DNA from: Pseudomonas sp. Tri1
GTDB lineage: Bacteria > Pseudomonadota > Gammaproteobacteria > Pseudomonadales > Pseudomonadaceae
Length of the DNA: 64,000 bases
Reading direction: 5' to 3'
NCBI RefSeq assembly: GCF_017968885.1
Contig: NZ_CP072913.1
Span: 3,022,001 to 3,086,000, forward strand
Positions within the stretch are counted from its first letter, which is position 1. Each line of letters opens with the position of its first letter. The notes under the pieces were generated by a model. The model saw nothing but the letters and a program-made list of their open reading frames with translations, was not told the DNA's origin and ran no database searches. The position numbers and the translations under genes were made by a program. Of the stretch, positions 1 to 15,200 are shown one piece after another.

Positions 1-240
1 TATGAAGCACCAATGGGCGAGGTGGAAACCGTGCTGGCCCGGCTGTGGACCGAGGTCCTGGGCGTGGAGCGGGTGGGGCGCCATGACCATTTCTTCGAGC
101 TGGGCGGGCATTCGCTGCTGGCCGTGAAACTGATCGAACGCATGCGCCAGGCCGGCCTGAGTGCCGATGTGCGTGTGTTGTTCGGTCAACCGACCCTGGC
201 CGCCCTGGCTGCGGCGGTGGGCGGTCGCGCTGACATCGTG
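1..240 (+). other. T0: carrier domain of an upstream module
   Basis: This is the thiolation (peptidyl carrier) domain of a module whose C and A domains lie left of the window. The motif FFELGGHSLL is at 91-120; the serine that takes the phosphopantetheine arm is codon 112-114. The helix after it (LIERMRQAGLSADVRVLFGQ) is the form seen before dual C/E domains elsewhere in this locus. The residue it carries cannot be read here. If the assembly line follows corpeptin order it would be proline, which C1 would then pass on as D-Pro; that is inference only. Confidence 0.9.
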
Positions 241-3200
241 GTGCCGGCCAATGCCATCAGCGCAGGTTGCCAGCGGATCACGCCGGCCATGCTGCCGCTG
301 GTGTCGCTGGATCAGCCAACCATCGACCGGATTGTCGCCACGGTGCCCGGCGGGGTCGCTAATGTGCAGGACATCTACCCGCTGGCCCCGCTGCAAGAGG
401 GGATTCTCTACCACCATATTGCCGCGCAAGCGGGCGACCCGTACCTGTTGCAAGCCGTGTTTGCCCTGGACAGCCGTGCCCAGCTCGATGGGTTCGTCCA
501 GGCCTTGCAGGCGGTCATCGACCGGCACGACATCCTCCGGACCGCCGTGCTCTGGGAAGGCTTCGACCAGCCCTTGCAAGTGGTCCTGCGCCGTACCGAA
601 CTGCAACTCGAAGAACCGCTGTTGGACCCGGCACAAGGCGATGTCGCCGCGCAACTACAAGCGCTTTTCGACCCTCGGCACTGTCGCCTGGACCTGGGCA
701 AGGCGCCACTGATGCGCCTGGCGTGCGCCTGGGACCGCGTCCAGCAGCGCTGGGTCGCGATCCTGCTGTTCCACCACATCGCCCTGGACCATACGGCACT
801 GGACGTGATGCAGGAGGAAATGCTGGCGTGCCTCAACGGTGAGGCCGAGCGCCTGGACGCTGCCATGCCGTACCGCAATTATGTGGCGCAGACCCTGCTG
901 GGCGTCAGCCGCGAGCAACATGAAGGCTTCTTCCGCGACATGCTCGGCGATGTCGAGGAGCCGACGCTGCCGTTCGGGCTGCGTGAAGTACAGGGCGACG
1001 GCCGGGGTATCGAAGAGGTCAAGCTGAACCTCGATGCCACATTGAGCCTGCGCCTGCGGCGACAGGCGCGCCTGCTGGGCGTGAGCCCGGCGGCCTTGCA
1101 TCACTTGGCGTGGGCCAGGGTATTGGGGCGCTTGTCCGGTCGTGAAGACGTGGTCTTCGGCACCGTGTTGTTGGGCCGCATGCAGAGCGGCGAGGGCTCG
1201 GACCGCGCGCTGGGCATGTTCATCAATACCTTGCCGCTGCGAGTGAAAGTGGGCGCCGAGGATGTATGTTCGGGCGTCAAGGCGACCCATGAGCGACTGA
1301 CCGCGTTGCTCGGTCATGAACACGCCTCGCTGGCACTGGCCCAGCGCTGCAGCGGCGTGCCGGCTTCGTTGCCGCTGTTCAGCGCCTTGTTGAACTACCG
1401 CCACAGCCCGCTCCAGGATAACGACGGCATCGAACGTTGGGCGGGTGCGCAAGTGCTGGCGGTCATGGAGCGGACCAATTATCCGTGCATGTTGTCGGTC
1501 GATGATCAGGGCGAAGGGTTCCTGTTGAGCGTGCAGACCGCTGGCGCGGTCGATGCCCGGCAGGTTGGCGCCTACATGGAGACAGCCCTCGCGAGCTTGG
1601 TGGAGGCGCTGGAGTTCGCGCCCCAATCGTTTGTCAATGATCTGGACATCCTGCCTGACGGCGAGCGTTCGCAGTTGTTGCGCGATTTCAACGCCACCGA
1701 GGCCGATTACCCACAGCAGCAGACCATTCATGGTTTGTTCGAGGAGCAGGTGCAGCGTACGCCGGATGCCGTGGCGGTGGTCCGTGGCGAGCAACACCTG
1801 ACTTATCGCGAGTTGAACGAACGGGCTAACCGCTTGGCGCATTACCTGCGCACGCAAGGGGTGAAACCCGATTCGCGGGTGGCGATCTGTGTCGAGCGTG
1901 GTATCTACATGGTTGTAGGGCTGCTCGCCATCCTCAAGGCCGGCGGCGGTTATGTGCCGCTGGATCCGGCCTATCCGCTGGACCGCATCGCCTACATGCT
2001 CGAAGACAGTGCGCCAGCAGCGGTATTGGCCCAGACCCCGACTGTTGAACTGCTGGCCGGCGCTTCGATGCCAGTGATCAATCTGGACAGTGGGCTGTGG
2101 CAGGACGAGTCCGTCCGGAATCCGGTGGTCGCCGAGCTGACTTCAGCGCATCTGGCCTATGTCATCTACACCTCCGGTTCGACCGGCCTGCCTAAAGGCG
2201 TGATGATCGAACACCGCAACACAGTGAACTTCCTGACCTGGGCGCATCGTTCGTTCGATTCGCAGACCTTGGCGAAAACCTTGTTCTCGACCTCGTTGAA
2301 CTTCGACCTGGCGGTCTACGAGTGCTTCGCGCCGCTGACGTCTGGCGGCAGCATCGAAGTCGTGACTAATGTGCTGGAACTGCAACAGGGTGAGCACGAC
2401 ATCACCCTGATCAACACCGTGCCTTCGGCGCTCAAGGCGTTGCTGGAGTCGGGCGGTGTAGGCGAGGGTGTCGACACGGTCAACGTCGCCGGTGAAGCGC
2501 TCAAGCGCAGTCTGGTGGAAAGCCTGTTCGAACAGACCCAAGTCAAGCGCCTGTGCAACCTCTATGGCCCTTCGGAAACCACGACTTACTCCAGTTGGGT
2601 GTCGATGGCCCGCGAAGAGGGTTTCGCTGCACACATCGGGAAACCGGTCGCTAACACCCAGTTCTACTTGCTCGATGAACACCAACAACCCGTGCCGTTG
2701 GGTGTGCCGGGTGAAATCTACATCGGCGGGGCTGGGGTCGCTCGTGGGTATCTCAATCGCGATGACCTCACCGCTGAACGCTTCCTCAAGGACCCGTTCA
2801 GCACCACACCAAATGCCCGGATGTACAAGACCGGTGACCTGGGGCGCTACCTGGCGGATGGCAACATCGAATACCTGGGGCGCAATGACGATCAGGTCAA
2901 GATTCGTGGTTTCCGCATCGAACTCGGCGAGATCGAAGCCAAGCTCGCCCAGGCTACTGCCATCAAGGAAACCGTGGTCCTGGCCCGTGAAGACGTGCCG
3001 GGTGACAAGCGCCTGGTGGCTTATTTCACCCAGCACTCGCCAGATCAAGCACTGGACATCGAAACCCTGCGCACGCACTTGCAAGCGCAACTCCCGGATT
3101 ACATGGTCCCGATGGCCTACGTCCGACTGGACGCGCTGCCACTGACCCCCAACGGCAAGCTCGACCGCAAGGCGCTGCCGGCACCGGATCTCGATGCCGT

Positions 3201-6200
3201 CATATCCCGTGGCTACGAAACTCCGCAAGGCGAAACCGAAACCGTCCTGGCGCAAATCTGGCAGGACCTGCTGGGGCTGGAGCAAGTCGGTCGACACGAC
3301 CACTTCTTCGAGCTGGGCGGGCATTCGCTGTTGGCGGTCAGCCTGATCGAGCGGATGCGCCAGGCCGGTTTGAGCACTGACGTGCGCGTGCTGTTCAATC
3401 AACCGACGCTGGCCGCGCTGGCGGCAGCCGTTGGTCATGACGGCAACGAAATCGACGTCCCGGCCAACCTGATTCCGCTCGGTTGCACCCACATAACCCC
3501 GGCAATGCTGCCGCTGGCCGCGTTGAGCCAGGACGCCATCGACCGCATCGTGGCGACCGTGCCGGGCGGGGCGGGCAATGTGCAGGACATCTATCCGCTG
3601 GCGCCCTTGCAGGAAGGCATTCTCTATCATCACCTGACCGCCGAGCAGGGCGATCCGTATGTCTTGCAGGCACAATTTGCCTTTGACAACCGCGAACGCC
3701 TCGACGCTTTCACCCAGGCCCTGCAGGGCGTGATCGATCGCCACGACATCCTGCGAACCGCCATGGCCTGGGAAGGCCTGGACGAGCCGGTGCAGGTGGT
3801 CTGGCGCACGGCATCGCTGGGTGTCGAGCAAGTGGCCCTGGGCGCTGGGGACGGTGACATTGCCAGCCGGCTGAAGGCGCGCTTCGACGCGGGGCAATAT
3901 CGCCTGGACATCCGCCAGGCGCCATTGATGTGCATCCGGTTTGCCGAGGATGTACTCAACCAACGTTGGGTGGCGACCCTGCTGTTCCATCACATGGCGC
4001 TCGACCATACGGCGCTGGAGGTGGTGCGGCACGAGATGCAGGCGCACCTGCTGGGCCAGGCCGGCCAATTGGGTGAGGCGGTGCCGTATCGCAACTACGT
4101 GGCCCAGGCCTGCCTGGGTGTGAGTCGCGAAGCACACGAGGCGTTTTTCCGTGAAATGCTCGGTACCATCGACGAGCCGACGCTGCCGTTCGGCCTGCAG
4201 GATGTGCGCGGCGATGGCAGCCTTGTCGAGGAAGCCCGACAGGGTCTCGCGACGGATTTGAGTCGACGCCTGCGTACCCAGGCCCGCCGCTTGGGCGTGA
4301 GCGCGGCCGCCTTGCATCACCTGGCCTGGGCCCAGGTGCTGGGCCGGGTGTCAGGGCGCGAAGAGGTGGTGTTCGGCACGGTACTGATGGGGCGGATGCA
4401 GGGCGGCGAAGGTGCCGACCGGGCATTGGGGATGTTCATCAACACCTTGCCGATTGGCGTGCAGGTCGGTGCGCAAAGCGTGCGCGACGGCGTCCTGGCG
4501 ACCCACGCACGGCTGACCGGCCTGTTGGGCCATGAGCATGCCTCGCTGGCGTTGGCCCAGCGTTGCAGTGGCGTCATGGCACCGACGCCGTTGTTCAGCG
4601 CGTTGCTCAATTACCGGCATTCGGTCGCCGCGCCCATCGCGCTGCAAACCTCGTCCGCCTGGCAAGGCATCGAGGCACTGGGGGGCGAAGAGCGCACCAA
4701 TTATCCGCTGACAATGAGCGTCGATGACCTGGGTGAAGATTTCAGCCTGACGGCGTTGGTCGAATCCAGGATCGGTGCCCAACGTGTCTGTGGCTATATG
4801 CAAGTGGCGCTGGAAAACCTGGTCGATGCGCTGGAACATGCGCCACAGACGCCGTTGCACAGCCTGGCGATCTTGCCGCTGGCCGAACGCAAGCAATTGC
4901 TTGAAATCTGGAATGCGACTGGTGCGACCTATACCCATGACCCGCTGATCCATAGGCAGTTCGAAGCCCAGGCCGCGGCGCATCCGCAAGCGGTGGCGGT
5001 GGTGTATGCAGACCAGGCACTGACCTACTGCGAACTCAACGCCCGGGCGAACCAGGTCGCGCATCGCCTGTTGGCTTTGGGCGTCTGCCCGGACGACCGA
5101 GTGGCGATCTGTGTCGAGCGTAGCCTGGAAATGATCGTCGGCCTGTTGGGCGTGCTGAAAGCCGGGGCCGGTTATGTGCCCGTAGACCCGGCCTACCCGG
5201 CGGAACGTATCGGCTACCTGTTGCAGGACAGTGCACCGGTCGCGGTGTTGGCGCAGACCATCACCCGCGGTTTACTGGCCGTCGGCTCGGCGCCGGTCAT
5301 CGATCTCGATAGCGGCGATTGGCAGGACGAATCCGTCTCCAACCCCGAGGTGCCGGGGCTCGAAGCCAGCCATCTGGCGTATGTGATCTACACGTCCGGT
5401 TCGACCGGTCTGCCCAAGGGCGTGATGGTCGAGCATCGCAACCTCAGCAACCTGGTGGGCTGGCATTGCCAGGCCTTCGATGTGAAGCGCGGCAGCCGCA
5501 CGTCCAGTGTCGCTGGTTTCGGTTTCGATGCGGCGGCCTGGGAGATCTGGCCTTCGTTGTGTGCGGGGGCGACGTTGCTGTTGCCGCCGGCCCATGCGGG
5601 CAGCGAGGACGTCGGCGCGCTGCTCGACTGGTGGCAGGCCCAGGCGCTGGACGTGTGCTTCCTGCCCACGCCCATTGCCGAATACGCATTTGGCCGCGAT
5701 ATGGCCCACGATCAACTGCGCACCTTGCTGATTGGCGGCGACCGCCTGCGCAAACTACCGGCCGATCTGCCTTTCGAACTGATCAACAACTACGGCCCTA
5801 CGGAAGCGACGGTGGTGGCTACCTCGGGGCGGATCGATGCCTCGCAGGCGGTGTTGCATATTGGCAGACCGGTGGCCAACACCCAGGTCTACTTGCTCGA
5901 TGCCCACCTGCAGCCGGTTCCGGTCGGCGTGGCGGGTGAGTTGTATATCGGTGGCGCCGGCGTTGCCCGGGGCTATTTGAACCGTGCGCAGTTGACCGCC
6001 GAGCGGTTTGTGAAAAACCCGTTCAGCACCGTGCAGGACGCGCGGATGTACCGCACCGGTGACCTGGCGCGCTACTTGCCGGATGGCAATATCGACTACC
6101 TGGGGCGCAACGACAGCCAACTGAAGATCCGTGGCCTGCGCATCGAACTGGGTGAAATCGAGGCCAGGCTTGGCGCGTGCCCCGGTGTGCGGGAAGCTGT

Positions 6201-9200
6201 TGTCGTCGCGGTGGGAGAGGCCCCGGATGACCAGCGCCTGGTGGCGTACTACACGGCGCACGACAGCCTGGATCAAGCGTTGACGGCCGAGCGCCTGCGC
6301 GAACAATTGCAAGTGCATTTGCCCAGCCACATGGTGCCTGCGGCCTATATGCGCCTGGACGCCTTGCCCCTGACCCCGAACGGTAAGCTCGACCGCCGGG
6401 CCCTGCCTGTCCCGGACAGCGAGGCCTATTCGGGCCGCGGTTACGAAGCCCCGCAAGGTGAGGTCGAAACGGCACTGGCGCGGATCTGGTCCGAGCTGCT
6501 CAAGGTTGAGCGGGTCGGCCGGCATGACCACTTCTTCGAGCTGGGCGGGCATTCGCTGCTGGCGGTCAGCCTGATCGAGCGGATGCGCCAGGCCGGGCTG
6601 AGCGCCGACGTCGGCGTGCTGTTCAGCCAGTCCACCCTGGCGGCGTTGGCGGCGGCAGTCGGCAGTGGCCGCGAGGTCCGTGTCCCGGCGAATCTGATTC
6701 CATTGAATTGCGAATACATCACGGCGGACATGCTGCCGATGGTCGATCTGGACCAGGACGCCATCGACCGGATCGCCTCGACGGTACCGGGCGGCGCCGG
6801 CAACGTGCAGGATATCTATCCGCTGGCGCCCCTGCAGGAAGGTATTCTTTACCATCACCTGGCCGCCGAACGCGGCGACCCCTATGTGCTCCAGACGCAG
6901 TTCGCCTTCGACAACCGTGGGCTCCTGGAAGACTTTTCCCAAGCCCTGCAAAAGGTCATCGACCGTCATGACATTCTGCGCACGTCGGTGTTGTGGGAAG
7001 GGCTCGAACAACCGGTGCAAGTGGTCTGGCGCAAGGCGCTGCTGATTCAGCAAGAGGCGATCCTGGACCCGGCCGACGGAGACGTTGCGGCGCAGTTGCA
7101 TGAGCGTTTCGATTCGCGGCAGAACCGCCTGGAGATTACCCGGGCACCGATGCTGCGCCTGGTTTATGCCCACGATGCCAGTCACGATCGTTGGCTGGCG
7201 ATGCTGCTGTTCCACCACATGGCCCTGGACCACACCGCGCTGGAGGTGGTGCAACAGGAAATGCAGGCGTATCTGCTGGGGCAGGCTGATCAGTTGGGCG
7301 TCGCGATGCCGTATCGCAATTATGTGGCTCAGGCCCGTTTGGGTGTGAGCGCTGAAGCCCATGAACGGTTCTTCCGCGACATGCTCGGTGACGTCGACGA
7401 GCCAACGCTGCCGTTCGGCTTGCAGGATGTGCAAGGCGATGGCAGCGACATCGAGGAAGCCCGCCATGAGGTGGAAGCCGACCTCGGTCGTCGGTTGCGG
7501 GCCCAGGCGCGTCAGCTCGGGGTGAGCGCGGCGAGCTTGTATCACCTGGCCTGGGCCCAGGTGCTGGGCCGGGTCTCGGGTCGCGAAGACGTGGTGTTCG
7601 GTACGGTCCTGCTGGGCCGGATGCAGGGCGGCGAGGGTGCCGATCGGGCACTGGGGATGTTCATCAATACCTTGCCGCTGCGAGTGAGTGTCGGGCAAAC
7701 CGGCGTTCGCGCCGGTGTGAAAGCGACCCACGCTCGCCTGACCGCATTGCTCGGCCATGAACACGCCGCCTTGGCGCTGGCGCAACGCTGCAGCGGCGTA
7801 GAGGCGCCGACGCCGTTGTTCAGTGCCTTGCTCAACTACCGCCACACCGCCGTGTCGACCTCGGCCGAGGCGCTGTCGGCCTGGAACGGCATTCAGGTGC
7901 TGGGTGGCGAAGAGCGGACCAACTACCCATTGATGTTGTCGGTGGATGACCAGGGCGAGGCGTTCAGCTTTACCGTCATGACCCCGGCACGCATTGGCGC
8001 GCAGCGGCTTTGTGGTTATGTGCAGCACACGCTGGAGAATCTGGTCCGAATGCTGGAGCAGACGCCGGAGGCGCCGCTGCATCAGTTGGCGATCCTGCCG
8101 GCCTCGGAACGTGAGCAACTGCTGGTGACGTTCAACGCCACCGAAGCCGATTACCCGCAGCAGCAGACCATTCATGGGTTGTTCGAAGAGCAGGTGCAGC
8201 ATACGCCGGATGCCGTTGCGGTGATCCGTGGCGAGCGACGCCTGAACTATCGCGAGTTGAACGAACGGGCCAACCGCTTGGCGCATTACCTGCGCACGCA
8301 AGGGGTGAAACCCGACTCGCGGGTGGCGATCTGTGTCGAGCGTGGTATCGACATGGTTGTAGGGCTGCTCGCCATCCTCAAGGCCGGCGGTGGTTATGTG
8401 CCGCTGGATCCGGCGTATCCGTTGGATCGGATTGCCTACATGCTCGAAGACAGCGCGCCAGCAGCGGTGTTGGCCCAGGACGCGACGGTCGAACTGCTGG
8501 CCGGCGCTTCGATGCCAGTGATCAATCTCGACAGTGGGCTGTGGCAGGACGAGTCCGTCCGGAATCCGATGGTCGCCGAGCTGACGTCCGCGCATCTGGC
8601 CTATGTCATCTACACCTCCGGTTCGACCGGTCTGCCTAAAGGCGTGATGATCGAACACCGCAACACAGTGAACTTCCTGACCTGGGCGCATCGTTCGTTC
8701 GATTCGCAGACCTTGGCGAAAACCTTGTTCTCGACCTCGTTGAACTTCGACCTGGCCGTCTACGAGTGCTTCGCGCCGCTGACCTGCGGCGGCAGCATCG
8801 AAGTCGTGACTAATGTGCTGGAACTGCAACAGGGCGAGCACGACATCACCCTGATCAACACCGTGCCTTCGGCGCTCAAGGCCTTGTTGGAGTCCGGTGG
8901 GTTGGGCGAGGGCGTCGACACGGTCAACGTCGCCGGCGAAGCACTCAAGCGCAGCCTGGTGGAAACGCTGTTCGAACAGACCCAGGTCAAGCGCCTGTGC
9001 AACCTCTACGGCCCGTCGGAAACCACGACTTACTCAAGCTGGGTGTCGATGGCTCGTGAGGACGGTTTTGCCGCACATATCGGCAAGCCGGTGGCGAATA
9101 CCCAGTTCTACTTGCTGGATGAGCACCAACAACCGGTGCCATTGGGCGTGCCGGGTGAAATCTATATTGGCGGCGCCGGGGTGGCTCGCGGCTATCTCAA

Positions 9201-12200
9201 CCGCGATGACCTGACTGCCGAACGTTTCCTCAAGGACCCGTTCAGCACCACGCCAAATGCCCGGATGTACAGGACCGGTGACCTCGGTCGCTACCTGGTG
9301 GATGGCAACATCGAATACCTGGGGCGCAATGACGATCAGGTGAAGATCCGCGGTTTCCGCATCGAACTGGGTGAGATCGAAGCCAAACTTGCTCGCCACG
9401 ATGCGCTGAAAGAAACCGTGGTCCTGGCCCGTGAAGATGTACCGGGCGACAAGCGCCTGGTGGCCTATTTCACCCAGCACTCACCGGGTGAAGCAGTAGA
9501 AATAGAAACCCTGCGCACGCACCTGCAAGCACAACTGCCGGACTACATGGTGCCGGTGGCCTATGTGCACCTGGATACCTTACCGCTGACCCCCAACGGT
9601 AAACTCGACCGCAAGGCTCTGCCGGCGCCGGACCTCGACGCGCTGATCACCCGTGGCTACGAAGCCCCACAAGGCGAGGTCGAAGCCACCTTGGCGCAGA
9701 TCTGGCAAGACTTGCTCAAGGTTGAGCGCGTGGGCCGTCACGATCACTTCTTCGAGCTGGGCGGGCATTCCCTGCTGGCGGTCAGCCTGATCGAGCGCAT
9801 GCGTCAGGCCGGGTTGAGCGCTGATGTGCGCGTACTGTTCAATCAACCGACCCTGGCCGCGCTGGCGGCGGCAGTGGGGGGCGGCCGTGAAATCGATGTG
9901 CCGGTCAACGGCATTCCGTTCGGTTGCGAGCGAATCACGCCGGACATGCTGACGCTGACAAGCCTCGACCAGGACGCCATCGACCGCATCGTGGCGACGG
10001 TGCCGGGTGGTGCCCGCAACGTGCAAGAGATTTACCCGGTGGCACCGTTGCAGGAGGGCATTCTTTACCATCACCTGTCGGTTGAACAGGGCGATCCCTA
10101 TGTCTTGCACGCGCAGTTTGCCTTTGACAGCCGCGAACGCCTCGACGCTTTCACCCAGGCCCTGCAAAGCGTCATCGACCGTCACGACATGCTGCGCACC
10201 GCCATTCTCTGGGAAGGTCTCGACGCGCCTCGACAAGTGGTCTGGCGTGAAGCGCGGCTGGGCCTTGAAGAACTGGTACTGGACCCGCAGGCCGGGGCGA
10301 TCACCCAACAGCTGCAGGACCGTTTCGACACTCGGCACTATGCCCTGGACATGTCCCAGGCACCGCTGATGCGCTTGGCCTTTGCCCAGGACAAGCCCAA
10401 CCAGCGCTGGGTGGCGATGCTGTTGTTCCATCACATCGCCCTCGATCATGCGGCGCTGAAAGTCGTACAGGCCGAGATGCAGGCGTACCTGCTGGGGCAG
10501 ACCGATCAATTGGACGTCCCGGTACCGTATCGTAACTATGTGGCCCAGGCTCGCTTGGGTGGGGATCATGAAGCGCAGGAAGCGTTCTTCCGCGACATGC
10601 TTGGCGATGTCGACGAGCCCACGCTGCCATTCGGTTTGCAGCAGGTGCAGGAGGACATCGAGGATGCGAGCCTGATGCTCGACAGCGACTTGAGTCGCCG
10701 GCTGCGGCGCCTGGCACGCCAAGCGGGCGTGGGCGTCGCGAGCTTGCATCACTTGGCCTGGGCACAGGTTTTGGCGCAGGCGTCCGGCAAGCAGGACGTG
10801 GTGTTCGGTACCGTGCTGATGGGCCGGATGCAGGGCGGCCAGGGTGCTGACCGTGCGTTGGGCATGTTCATCAATACCTTGCCGCTTCGCGTGAGCGTTG
10901 GCGACCAGACCGTCAAGGTTGGTGTCAAGGCGGTCCACGGGCAATTGACCGCACTGTTGGGCCATGAGCACGCCTCGTTGGCACTGGCCCAGCGTTGCAG
11001 CGGCGTGGCCGCGCCGCTGCCGCTGTTCAGCGCCTTGTTGAACTACCGCAACTCCAGCGAGCAGGCCGATACCGAGGCGGCGCTGTCGGCCTGGCATGGC
11101 ATCGAGACGTTGAGTGGCGAAGCGCGTACCAACTACCCCTTGACGCTGTGTGTCGACGACTTGGGTGAAGACTTCGCCCTGACCGTCCTGGCCACGAGTG
11201 GCGTCGGTGCGCAGCGGGTCTGTGCCTACATGGCGACCGCGCTGCAAAGCCTGGCCACGGCATTGGAATCCAACCCGGCATCGCGCTTGCAGACCCTGAC
11301 GGTACTGCCGCAAGCCGAGCGTCAACAGGTACTGACCGACTTCAACGCCACGACCCGTCGCTATCCCCAGGACAGGACCGTCCATGGTCTGTTCGAGGCC
11401 CAGGCCAACGAGCGTCCGCAGGCCATTGCAGCCATACACAATACGCAAAGCCTGACCTACGCCGAGTTGAACCACCGGGCCAATCGTCTGGCCCGGTATC
11501 TGATCGGCCTCGGTGTACAACCGGGGGATCGCGTGGCGATTGCGCTGGAGCGTTCGCTCGAGCTGCTGGTCAGCCAACTGGCGATTCTCAAGTGCGCCGC
11601 CGCCTACGTGCCGCTGGACGTCAGCGCACCGCTGGAGCGTCAGCAGTTCATGGTGCAGGACAGCGGCGCGCAGGTCGTGCTGACGTTGAACACGGCGCTA
11701 GTGCCTGAAGCCTCGCGACGGGTGGACCTGGATACGGAGGTCTTCGATGAGGCCTCCGATAACCTCGACCTGACGCAAAGCGCCGAATCGGTGGCCTACA
11801 TCATGTACACCTCCGGTTCCACCGGCACCCCGAAAGGCGTGCTGGTGCCGCACCGGGCGATCAACCGGTTGGTGATCAACAATGGCTACGCCGACTTCAA
11901 CACCGAGGACCGGGTGGCATTCGCCTCCAACCCGGCGTTCGACGCCAGTACCCTCGACGTCTGGGCGCCGTTGCTCAACGGCGGCTGCGTGGTGGTGGTC
12001 GATCAGGACGTACTGCTGACGCAAGCGCGTTTTGCGGCGCTGCTGCAAGAGCAATCGGTCAGCGTGTTGTGGATGACTGCCGGCCTGTTCCACCAATACG
12101 CCAGTGGCTTGATGGCGGTGTTCAGCCAGTTGCGCTACCTGATCGTCGGCGGTGACGTACTCGACCCGGCGGTGATCGGCCGCGTCCTGAACGAAGGCGC

Positions 12201-15200
12201 ACCGGCTCATCTGCTCAACGGCTACGGCCCGACCGAGGCCACCACCTTCACCACCACCCACGAAATCAAAACCGTGGGCGAGGGTGGAATCCCGATTGGC
12301 CGACCGATTGGCAACACCCGTGTCTATGTGTTGGATGCCAACCAGCAACCCGTGCCTATCGGCGTGGCCGGCGAGTTGTACATCGGTGGCGACGGCGTGG
12401 CGAAAGGGTATCTGAACCGCCCTGAACTGACCGCCGAGAAGTTCGTCGCCGATCCGTTCAATGCCGATCCCGGTGCCTTGCTCTACCGCACCGGCGACCT
12501 GGCCCGTTGGCGAGCGGACGGCACGGTGGATTACCTGGGGCGTAACGACGACCAGGTGAAGATCCGTGGTTTCCGTATCGAATTGGGCGAGATTGAAGCC
12601 CGGTTGAGCCTGCATGACGAGGTCAAGGAAGCGGTGGTGCTGGTGCGCGAAGACGCCCCGGGTGAGAAGCGCCTGGTGGCGTATTTCACGCCGCAGGCGC
12701 TGGACGTTGCGCCGCACATCGAAACCCTGCGTACTCACCTGCAGGGGCAATTGCCGGACTACATGATTCCGGTGGCCTATGTCCGCCTCGACTCACTGCC
12801 GCTGACTGCCAACGGCAAGCTCGACCGCCGTGCATTGCCGGCGCCGGATAGCGACGCCTACGTCAGCCGTGAATATGAAGCGCCCCAAGGTGAGGTCGAA
12901 CAGCTATTGGCACAACTCTGGGCCGAGCTGCTCCGGGTTGACCAAGTGGGGCGCCACGACAATTTCTTCGAACTGGGCGGCCATTCGCTGTTGGCGGTCA
13001 CGCTGATCGAACGCATGCGCCAGGTCGGCTTGAGCGCCGACGTGCGGGTGTTGTTCAGTCAGCCGACCCTGGCCGCATTGGGTGCGGCCATTGGCAGTGG
13101 CCGGGAGGTGACTGTCCCGGTGAACCGGATTGTCCCGGCCTGTGAACGGATCACCCCGGATATGCTCACGCTGATACAGCTTGATCAGGCGGCCATTGAC
13201 CGGGTTGTGGCGACGGTGCCGGGAGGGGCGCCGAATGTACAGGACATCTACCCATTGGCGCCGCTGCAGGACGGCATTCTCTACCATCACCTGGCCGCCG
13301 ATCAGGGCGATCCCTATGTGCTGAAAACCGTGTTCGAACTGCAAAGTCGCGACCGGTTGGCGGCGTTCGTGGACGCGCTGCAATACGTCATCGACCGGCA
13401 CGACATCCTGCGCACCAGTGTGGTGTGGCAAGGCTTCGACGCGCCGATCCAAGTGGTGTGGCGCGAAGCGAAACTGCATCTGGAAGAGATCGCCCTGGAC
13501 ATTGCCGAGGGCGAGATCGCGGCGCAGTTGCAGGCGCGTTTCGACCCGCAGCACTACCGGCTGGACATCACCCAGGCCCCGCTGATGCGTCTGGTGTTTG
13601 CCGAAGACGCGGTCAACCAGCGCTGGGTGGCGGTGTTGTTGTTCCACCATATGGCCCTCGACCACACGGCGCTGGAGGTCGTACAGCAAGAGATGCAGGC
13701 GCACCTGCTGGGCCAGGCCGACCAACTGCCCGTGGCGATGCCGTACCGCAACTATGTGGCGCAAGCACGCCTGGGCGTGAGTCAACAAGAACACGAAGGT
13801 TTTTTCCGCGAAATGCTCGGCGATGTCGACGAGCCGACCTTGCCGTTCGGCTTGCAGGACGTGAGCGGTGACGGACAAGCCATCGAGCATGCCAGGCAAG
13901 TTGTCGAGGCCACTTTGAGCCAGCGGCTGCGGGCACAAGCCCGGCAGTTGGGCGTGAGTGCCGCCAGCCTGGTTCACCTGGCCTGGGCGCAGGTACTGGG
14001 GCGTGTGTCCGGCAAGGATGATGTGGTGTTCGGTACGGTCCTGCTGGGCCGGATGCAGGGCGGCGATGGCGCCGACCGGGCACTGGGTATGTTCATCAAT
14101 ACCCTGCCGTTGCGGGTTGAAGTGAATAGCCAAGGCGTGCGCGAGGCGGTGAAAGCCACTCACGCACGGCTGACCGGGCTATTGGGCCATGAACACGCCT
14201 CGCTGGCCTTGGCCCAGCGTTGCAGTGGCGTGGTTGCGCCGCTGCCGCTGTTCAGCGCGTTGCTCAATTATCGGCACAGCGCCAGCGCAGCGGCCGAGGT
14301 CTCCAATCAAGCCTTGGCCGCGTGGCAGGGCATCGAGTTCCTGAGCAACGAAGAGCAGACCAACTACCCACTGACTCTGTCGGTGGATGACCTGGGCGAC
14401 GGTTTCATGTTGAGCGCCCTGGTGTTGCAAGGGATCGGTGCGGCGCGCATCTGCGGCTACATGCACACCGCCCTGGAAAGCCTGGTGCAAGCGCTTGAGC
14501 AGGCGCCCCAGACCCCACTCAACCGCCTGGAGATCCTGCCGCCGGCCGAGCGTCGGCAATTGCTGGTGGAGTTCAACGCCACTACTCGCAGCTATCCCCA
14601 GGACAGGACCGTCCATGGCCTGTTCGAAGCCCAGGCGCTGGCCCGTCCGCAGGCTATTGCAGCTGTGCACGACGCGTACAGCCTGAGCTACGCCGAGTTG
14701 AACCGTCGGGCCAATCGCCTGGCCCGGCATCTGATCGGCCTCGGTGTACAACCGGGGGATCGGGTGGCGATTGCGCTGGAGCGTTCGCTCGAGCTGCTGG
14801 TCAGCCAACTGGCGATTCTCAAGTGCGCTGCCGCCTACGTACCGCTGGATGTCAGTGCACCGCTGGAGCGTCAGCAGTTCATGGTGCAGGACAGCGGCGC
14901 GCAGGTCGTGCTGACGTTGAGCACGGCGCTAGTGCCTGAAGCCTCGCGACGGGTGGACCTGGATACGGAGGGCTTCAATGAGGCCTCCGATAACCTCGAC
15001 CTGACGCAAAGCGCCGAATCGGTGGCTTACATCATGTACACCTCCGGTTCCACCGGCACTCCGAAAGGTGTGCTGGTGCCGCACCGGGCGATCAACCGGT
15101 TGGTGATCAACAATGGCTACGCCGACTTCAACACCGAGGACCGCGTCGCGTTTGCCTCCAACCCGGCGTTCGACGCCAGTACCCTCGACGTCTGGGCGCC